DNA of 64,000 nt from Arcicella lustrica (GTDB lineage Bacteria > Bacteroidota > Bacteroidia > Cytophagales > Spirosomataceae): the NCBI RefSeq assembly GCF_034930985.1, contig NZ_JAYGIM010000003.1, forward strand, positions 1 through 64,000, in the 5' to 3' direction. The notes under the pieces were generated by a model. That model saw only the letters and a program-made list of their open reading frames with translations. It made no database searches and had not been told where the DNA came from. The position numbers and the translations under genes are program-made. Positions 59,218-64,000 of the stretch are shown here, one piece after another (the stretch's first letter is position 1; every line of letters begins with the position of its first letter).

Positions 59218-59273
59218 AAAACAGTTTATTTTTTGAGGAGTAATCCGCTTTGGAATACTCCTCAAATCTTAGT

Positions 59274-59378
59274 TTATAGTTTACTAACTTCTCCGCTAAA
59301 TAAAGCAACCGTTAGTGCAACAACAATTAATACAATACAAACTAGCCCCTTCCAGAAAAAATTAAATACGCTTATCAT
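59274..59378 (-). CDS. 34-residue single-TM micro-ORF
   Basis: The start codon overlaps the stop of the 59375 gene as ATGA, a classic translational coupling signal. The product (MISVFNFFWKGLVCIVLIV...) is one hydrophobic helix with FSGEVSKL at the end. This suggests a small membrane protein co-expressed with the sigma factor/partner operon. Function unknown; size leaves the possibility of chance. Confidence 0.5.
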   Translation of the reverse strand: MISVFNFFWKGLVCIVLIVVALTVALFSGEVSKL

Positions 59379-60817
59379 TTTAGTTTGAAGTTTATCCCAA
59401 TATTAAAGCCAATTTTATTGGGTTTGATTAATAACAAAGAATTTGAATCACTTTGTTCGTTGAGCGAATAACTAAAAGTTGGCTCTACAAACAAATAGGC
59501 ATGATCTCCAATCTGACGAGTAATTCCATAAGCAATATTCGCAAAGGCATTCAACTGGTTACTTCCATTAATTTTATACGCTCCCTCCACGCCTACATTT
59601 ACATAATGAGAAAGTGATTCCCCTCTTAAAAAAGTATATTGTAAATCAACTTTTGTACCTAAATAATACGCTGACTGAGCATATACTTTTTTGAGTTCAG
59701 CAAAACTTACATCTACGCCAGTAGTATTATCAGGTGACTGCACCACTAATGAATCGGTACGAACTTGATAGCTAAAACTATGATTGGTTTTGGTGAAAGT
59801 CAAACCCGTTCTTAGCTTAAATCTATCCGATAAAGTAAAAACTAAACCAGCTTGTGTATAAAAACCTAATCTGTCTGCCTCATCATTCACTGCAATTTTG
59901 TGAACATAATTCGCATCGTTGCCATTAGCTGTGATGGTATAATAATTAATAAGTGGCATCGCACTTATGTACCATTCTACTGGCTTCGATTCTTTAAAAT
60001 ATACAATAGGTTTTGGTCCACGATACTTTATTTTCGGTGTTCTGAAATGATTTGTAAATGGATGATACGCTTTTGCATCAAGACTTGTTAATAATGTGGA
60101 ACGTTGCTCCAAATACTTAGTTGCTTCAATACTTTGTTTATTGGCCGACTCGTCATCTATATTTTCATACTTACCTGAGAATACAGCAGAACGATTTACT
60201 TTATTGCTTTTATTCAAAGAATATTTTTTTGAATACTGATTCACAAAGTTATTTTGCTTTGCACCATCTGCAAGTTCATTTTGAACCTCATTACTTGAAT
60301 TAACAGGCGGTATCACTCCTGCTACTTTCAATCTATTTTGTTGTTCTTTTAAAGTTGTTTTTTTACTTTCTGATGATAATTCATGTTGAACTTTTTCAGA
60401 AGCTCCATTACTCTCAATTGTTGAAGATACTATTTTGTCTGATTTTTGTAAATGATTTTCCTCAATAATATTCGATTTATTTTCTTTATTTAAGTTTTTA
60501 TTGTTTTTTTCTAATAAATCCCTAGAATTTATGGTTTTGTTTAACTCTTTTTCTTGTGTTTTTTCAACCTGAGCATTTTCGGTTTCATTACTGATTGACA
60601 AAGGCATTAAATACAAACCGATGCATGTCAGCAATAACAAAACTGCTACTGCTGCCATTTGCCAGTACGGTATTTTCCTTGCTGGATTAGCAGGAAGTTG
60701 AGGTTCTATTGATTTCCAGAGTTTATCGTTTGGTTCAGTTTCAAAATCAAACAATTTATCTCTGAAAATATCCTCAAAAGGGTCTTTTTCGTTATCAAGT
60801 GCGTTCATAGCTGACAA
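59375..60817 (-). CDS. Anti-sigma-like TM protein with C-terminal beta-barrel-like domain
   Basis: 480 residues (ATG at 60817; another in-frame ATG at 60808), overlapping the sigma factor end by 23 or 14 bases. A cytoplasmic N-terminus of 50 residues (DPFEDIFRDKLFDFETEPNDKLWKSIEPQL) has the pattern of Bacteroidota sigma-linked proteins. One TM helix follows (52-71). A long Asn/Lys/Ser-rich linker (about 75-250) leads to about 200 residues of amphipathic strands typical of outer-membrane barrels (WYISAMPLINYYTITA, GFYTQAGLVFTLSDRFKLRTGLTFTK, KIGFNIGINFKLK). One reading is an inner-membrane anti-sigma factor with a periplasmic or outer-membrane sensor barrel. No catalytic motif. Confidence 0.75.
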   Translation of the reverse strand: MSAMNALDNEKDPFEDIFRDKLFDFETEPNDKLWKSIEPQLPANPARKIPYWQMAAVAVLLLLTCIGLYLMPLSISNETENAQVEKTQEKELNKTINSRDLLEKNNKNLNKENKSNIIEENHLQKSDKIVSSTIESNGASEKVQHELSSESKKTTLKEQQNRLKVAGVIPPVNSSNEVQNELADGAKQNNFVNQYSKKYSLNKSNKVNRSAVFSGKYENIDDESANKQSIEATKYLEQRSTLLTSLDAKAYHPFTNHFRTPKIKYRGPKPIVYFKESKPVEWYISAMPLINYYTITANGNDANYVHKIAVNDEADRLGFYTQAGLVFTLSDRFKLRTGLTFTKTNHSFSYQVRTDSLVVQSPDNTTGVDVSFAELKKVYAQSAYYLGTKVDLQYTFLRGESLSHYVNVGVEGAYKINGSNQLNAFANIAYGITRQIGDHAYLFVEPTFSYSLNEQSDSNSLLLIKPNKIGFNIGINFKLK

Positions 60818-61346
60818 TTCCCAGTTGTTTTAATTGCTTTCTGAGTAACTCTTTGGCTCTTGAAAGCTGTGATTTTGAAGTATTCTCGCTCACACCCAAC
60901 AATTCTCCGATTTCGGCATGATTATAACCATCAATTACATAAAGGTTAAATACCATCCGATAGCCGTCGGGTAATTTATTGATGAGCGCAAGAAGTTCTT
61001 CGCTTGTAAGTGTTGATAATAGGTTGGGGTAATCATCGTTGCTTAGTACAATATTTTCATATTCTGTATTTTGTTGAAATTTTAAATTCGCATGATAATA
61101 ATTTATTGCTGTATGAATTACCGCCTTTCTAACCCAAGCACCAACAGCCTTTGGGTTTTCAAGGGTATGAATGTTATTAAATATTTTCACAAATGCTTCT
61201 TGATAGATGTCTTCGGCCTCCTCGGGCGTGCGAGTATAACGACGACAAACACCCATCAATTTGCTTTTATACAGGTTATAAAAAGCAGTTTGGGCTTTGC
61301 GGTCGTTTTTTTGGCAGGCTTTGACTAATTCCTGTTCGTTGAGCAT
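60795..61346 (-). CDS. ECF sigma-70 factor
   Basis: 183 residues. Region 2 is present (KLMGVCRRYTRTPEEAEDIYQEAFVKIFNNIHTLENPKAVGAWVRKAVIHTAINYYH; the EDIYQEAFVKIF motif is typical), as is region 4 (LLALINKLPDGYRMVFNLYVIDGYNHAEIGELLGVSENTSKSQLSRAKELLRKQL) with a helix-turn-helix. No C-terminal extension. It directs RNA polymerase to a regulon that probably includes its own operon. The partner gene overlaps its 3' end, so it is the likely anti-sigma factor. Stimulus unknown. Confidence 0.93.
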   Translation of the reverse strand: MLNEQELVKACQKNDRKAQTAFYNLYKSKLMGVCRRYTRTPEEAEDIYQEAFVKIFNNIHTLENPKAVGAWVRKAVIHTAINYYHANLKFQQNTEYENIVLSNDDYPNLLSTLTSEELLALINKLPDGYRMVFNLYVIDGYNHAEIGELLGVSENTSKSQLSRAKELLRKQLKQLGIVSYERT

Positions 61347-61392
61347 TTAGTGAGTTTTGTAGCAGTAATAAATTCTAGTTAAAATTTATTAC

Positions 61393-62655
61393 TTATTTTT
61401 TGATTCTAATTGTAAAAGTGGCTTTGAGAATTTCTCCATTTGTACTGGTAACTACATACTTAAATTGATCATTATACTCTTTGCCATCTTGTTGTTTCAG
61501 CTTGTATAAAAGCTTTTTGTCTTCAATGCGTATCATACCATAAGTAGGTTGGGTTTCAATACTAATATTCTTGATATTTACACAACCAGAGACGTATAAT
61601 CTATAAGGAATTTCTATCTCTGTTTCTTTTACTTGACTAGCCGACAATTCCATTTCTCCATTTTTAGCATAAGCTTTACAGGTAGGAATGGCACGAATAA
61701 AAATCTCAACAAACATTTTTTGCGGATTCGCTCCATTTTTGTCGTAAATCGTGTACTCTAGCAAATCATTGGCTTCTTGTTTGACAGTTTGGGTATATTC
61801 AATTTCTGAATTAGCATTTACTATCGCTTTCCCAAACTGTGGATTAGCCGTAATTTTCAAACTTTTTACATCGTAATTATCACAAATTTTATCGTTTTCA
61901 AGCACTTTTATTTTCTGTGTTGAAGTATCATATTTGTCGATAACAATCACATCTGGAATTAAAATATTTCTACACCAAGTTCCTTCAATATCAATCCTTA
62001 CGGCAACGATTCTACACACAGGATTACTCCCACCTGTGCAGATTTGATAAAAAAAGATGTCATTTTGATAGAAATTACTTTTGGGTGTGTAAACGATTTT
62101 ATTCTTAACAATTTCGGCAGTACCAAAATTTGGACTATCCAAAATGGCCAAAGAACTTGAATCAACAATGGCATTACAGAAACGGTCATTTTTCAATACA
62201 TCTAAGACGGTTGGTGTATTTAATTTCACCGTGAAAAAATCTGGAATTGCTCCTGCATTACAAGGAATTTTACTGTAATCCGAAGTAATGTTTACTTTAA
62301 TAGTATCTCGCTTATCTTTTGTAGGGTCGCCGTTCATCATTTTATAAATCAGGAAATCGGTTACTTCATTCTTTGTAGAATCTGATTTATAAACTAAATA
62401 ACCTGTTTTAGAAAATGAATATTTACCATACTGAGGTGCACTCACAATTTTAATCGAGCTATAGCCCGATGCTTTCAGAAGCACTTTGGTGTCAATTGCG
62501 ATAAAATTATTAGGAGGAGTATAATAATTTTTTGTATCAATCAACGACATAGTAGTAACAGTTGGCTTCACTGTTGGCTCGATTTCCCTGATTTCGTCGC
62601 AACCAACAACTAAACTCAATACTATGATGAAAAATATACCTACAAAAATTCTCAT
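61393..62655 (-). CDS. Lipoprotein with repeated cadherin-like (Ig-like) domains
   Basis: 420 residues from the ATG at 62655 (MRIFVGIFFIIVLSLVVGC, lipobox Cys 19); the ATG at 62691 precedes the natural signal. Four or so beta-sandwich repeats of about 90 residues show the tandem pattern PxxGKYSFSKTGYLVYKSDS, SPNFGTAEIVKNKIVYTPKSNFYQNDIFFYQIC, NPQFGKAIVNANSEIEYTQTVKQEANDLLEYTI, QPTYGMIRIEDKKLLYKLKQ. This is the Big_9/cadherin-like bacterial adhesin repeat (xxxGxxxxxxxxxxxYxPxxxxxGxDxFxY). Likely surface-exposed structural or binding protein. Neighbour of the PepSY-like lipoprotein, which it follows by 51 bp in the same direction. Confidence 0.82.
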   Translation of the reverse strand: MRIFVGIFFIIVLSLVVGCDEIREIEPTVKPTVTTMSLIDTKNYYTPPNNFIAIDTKVLLKASGYSSIKIVSAPQYGKYSFSKTGYLVYKSDSTKNEVTDFLIYKMMNGDPTKDKRDTIKVNITSDYSKIPCNAGAIPDFFTVKLNTPTVLDVLKNDRFCNAIVDSSSLAILDSPNFGTAEIVKNKIVYTPKSNFYQNDIFFYQICTGGSNPVCRIVAVRIDIEGTWCRNILIPDVIVIDKYDTSTQKIKVLENDKICDNYDVKSLKITANPQFGKAIVNANSEIEYTQTVKQEANDLLEYTIYDKNGANPQKMFVEIFIRAIPTCKAYAKNGEMELSASQVKETEIEIPYRLYVSGCVNIKNISIETQPTYGMIRIEDKKLLYKLKQQDGKEYNDQFKYVVTSTNGEILKATFTIRIKK

Positions 62656-62706
62656 ATTTTTTTTGATGTTTGTTTGTTGACTTATCAACAAACAAACATC
62701 GTTTTA

Positions 62707-63888
62707 CTATTTATCTTTTTTGGCTGCAACAAAATTCCCATCTTTATCGAAATAAACGTAGTACTTGTCTGTTCCAAAAGTAATGACAACTAAATATGCC
62801 TGTGCAACATCATTTTTAAGACTTACACTTCCTTTCACAAAAGTCCAGCCAACATATACTTTGTTTAAATAATCTTTGACTGCCTGCGGAAGGTCGTTTG
62901 CTACAATACTCTTGTCTTCGATTTTAGGAATAGTTGGCAATTTAGGTTCTAAAACACTAATAAATTTACCTTTTCCATCAAAAGTAAGCGTGATAACTTT
63001 ACCTTCTTTTGCAATAACAATCGTATAAGAATCAATGATTGTATCTTTTACAAGCACCACTCCTTTTTCAAATTTCCAACCTAGATAATTGGCTGAAAGA
63101 TAATCTTTAATTACTTGTGGTAAGTCGGTATCTTTCAAATATTTAACCTCTGGTTTAGGCACTTGTAATTTTATGGCATTTTTGTTTTTTAAGACACCTG
63201 TGCTATCAAAAGTTATCTCGTATAAAACATCTCCAGTTTTGGCAACAACAAAATATGTTTTCTTGCCGTCCGAATCCGTTTTTACGAATGCTCTTACAAA
63301 TTCAAAGCCGCTCAACTGACTTTGAATATTGGCTGGCAACTCGCTTAAAACGACAGGATAAGTTTTAGGAGATTGTTTGGGCTCTGGCTTCTGACCTTTT
63401 GGTTCTATAAAAGTAGCTAATAAAGTGCCAGTAGCATCAAACAGCAAAGTAATTTTTTGATCGTTATACACAATCAGAACCTTGTAGGAAAGCTTAGCGT
63501 TGGCATCTTTTCCAACAGCTACTTTTTCTAATTTATAGCCTTTATAATTGGTTTCTAAATACAGTTTTATTGCATCAATTAAGGCTGTTTTCGTTGTATC
63601 TGCTTTGATTTCATAAGTACTTAAAATCTTTCCAGCAACTGAAACGGTGGCTTCATGCGCAACGCCGTTCACTAGAAAATCGCAACCATAAACTTTATTT
63701 GAATCAATCGTTGTCACTAAAAGCTGTGTTGCGGTCGGATAATCTTGCTTAATTACTGCTGAAACTTTAGCTGCAGAAGCCGCATCAGTCGTTTCATTTT
63801 GACTTTGCTGACCAAGATCAATACTTTCTTCACAGCTTGTTAAAATGCTAGTCAATGCCAAGGCAAAGACAAAAAGTACTTTTTTCAT
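62707..63888 (-). CDS. Lipoprotein of five PepSY/BLIP-like repeats
   Basis: 393 residues with lipobox LTSC (Cys 19). The body consists of five diverged repeats of about 65 residues built on the same plan: a helix of the type LPQVIKDYLSANYLGWKF or LPQAVKDYLNKVYVGWTF, then strands with YTIVIAKEGKVITLTFDGKGKFI. This is the PepSY-like (beta-lactamase-inhibitor-like, DUF2874) fold common in Bacteroidota. Such domains are thought to inhibit proteases or bind small molecules; no target is known. The last two repeats are most alike. It is the first gene of the minus-strand run that includes the adhesin-like lipoprotein. Confidence 0.85.
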   Translation of the reverse strand: MKKVLFVFALALTSILTSCEESIDLGQQSQNETTDAASAAKVSAVIKQDYPTATQLLVTTIDSNKVYGCDFLVNGVAHEATVSVAGKILSTYEIKADTTKTALIDAIKLYLETNYKGYKLEKVAVGKDANAKLSYKVLIVYNDQKITLLFDATGTLLATFIEPKGQKPEPKQSPKTYPVVLSELPANIQSQLSGFEFVRAFVKTDSDGKKTYFVVAKTGDVLYEITFDSTGVLKNKNAIKLQVPKPEVKYLKDTDLPQVIKDYLSANYLGWKFEKGVVLVKDTIIDSYTIVIAKEGKVITLTFDGKGKFISVLEPKLPTIPKIEDKSIVANDLPQAVKDYLNKVYVGWTFVKGSVSLKNDVAQAYLVVITFGTDKYYVYFDKDGNFVAAKKDK

Positions 63889-64000
63889 AGTATTTCACAA
63901 ATTTGGATTAACACTTCAATTGAAAATTAAAAAGAGCTTCCCTTGAATTTGTGATCAGTAAACACAAGGAAAATTTTGAGATGCATTTCGAACTATAGAC
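63889..64000. other. End of window, no gene seen
   Basis: 112 AT-rich bases that should contain the promoter of the PepSY-like lipoprotein gene. No -7 box was certain and no reading frame enters from the right edge. Confidence 0.4.

Overview
The window reads as chromosomal DNA of a low-GC Bacteroidota, most likely order Cytophagales (Emticicia/Arcicella/Flectobacillus-like; this placement is inference). Supporting signs are TAnnTTTG-type -7 promoter boxes, weak Shine-Dalgarno sequences, a type IX secretion C-terminal domain (49191-51005), a carboxypeptidase-regulatory/TonB receptor, an ECF sigma factor overlapping a membrane partner gene, MbnP/MbnH-like proteins and a SerB-SerA fusion. No tRNA, rRNA, CRISPR array, integrase, phage module or classical insertion sequence was seen.

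Layout. 1-4.1 kb is accessory: a 42-bp tandem array, five small unrecognised genes separated by REP/terminator palindromes, and a REP-associated tyrosine transposase (RAYT). 4.1-12.5 kb has a large secreted DUF4450-like protein, a GT39-like glycosyltransferase, a FUSC-family membrane protein, a second 42-bp array and an unrecognised gene. 12.8-18.8 kb is on the minus strand: a Gfo/Idh/MocA oxidoreductase and serine biosynthesis (serB-serA fusion, serC). Wedged between the serine genes and overlapping serC is a two-gene AAA ATPase plus DUF4276 (Toprim-like) cassette with its own palindromic promoter, resembling ATPase/Toprim anti-phage modules. 18.9-30.1 kb holds housekeeping and peripheral genes (YheT hydrolase, M28 peptidase, a PAS/HisKA protein without ATPase domain, DinB-like, Tat-exported oxidoreductase, ChaN, GNAT, MepB).

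30.4-38.2 kb is a plus-strand rhamnogalacturonan-I utilisation cluster: CE12 esterase, PL11 lyase, GH105 hydrolase, second CE12 esterase and GH42 galactosidase. It contains no SusC/SusD pair or regulator. A third 42-bp array and a second RAYT flanked by identical 38-bp repeats follow (38.3-39.5 kb), then two histidine kinases.

43-59 kb is metal and haem related. It contains a HupE/UreJ-like permease, a small Cys-motif membrane protein, a TonB receptor and a PepSY protein. After an AT-rich minus-strand patch with two SGNH hydrolases come a cytochrome bd-like protein with a fused cytochrome c domain, a partner multi-TM cytochrome c, two tiny overlapping membrane ORFs, a second Cys-motif protein and an MbnP/MbnH pair trailed by a pseudogene. 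The window ends with an ECF sigma factor, its TM/beta-barrel partner and two lipoproteins, all on the minus strand.

The least explained signals are the three 42-bp hairpin arrays with alternating unit types, a covarying two-stem intergenic element (12.6 and 33.7 kb), the defence-like cassette coupled to serC, and the cytochrome bd-like/cytochrome c complex with its micro-ORFs.
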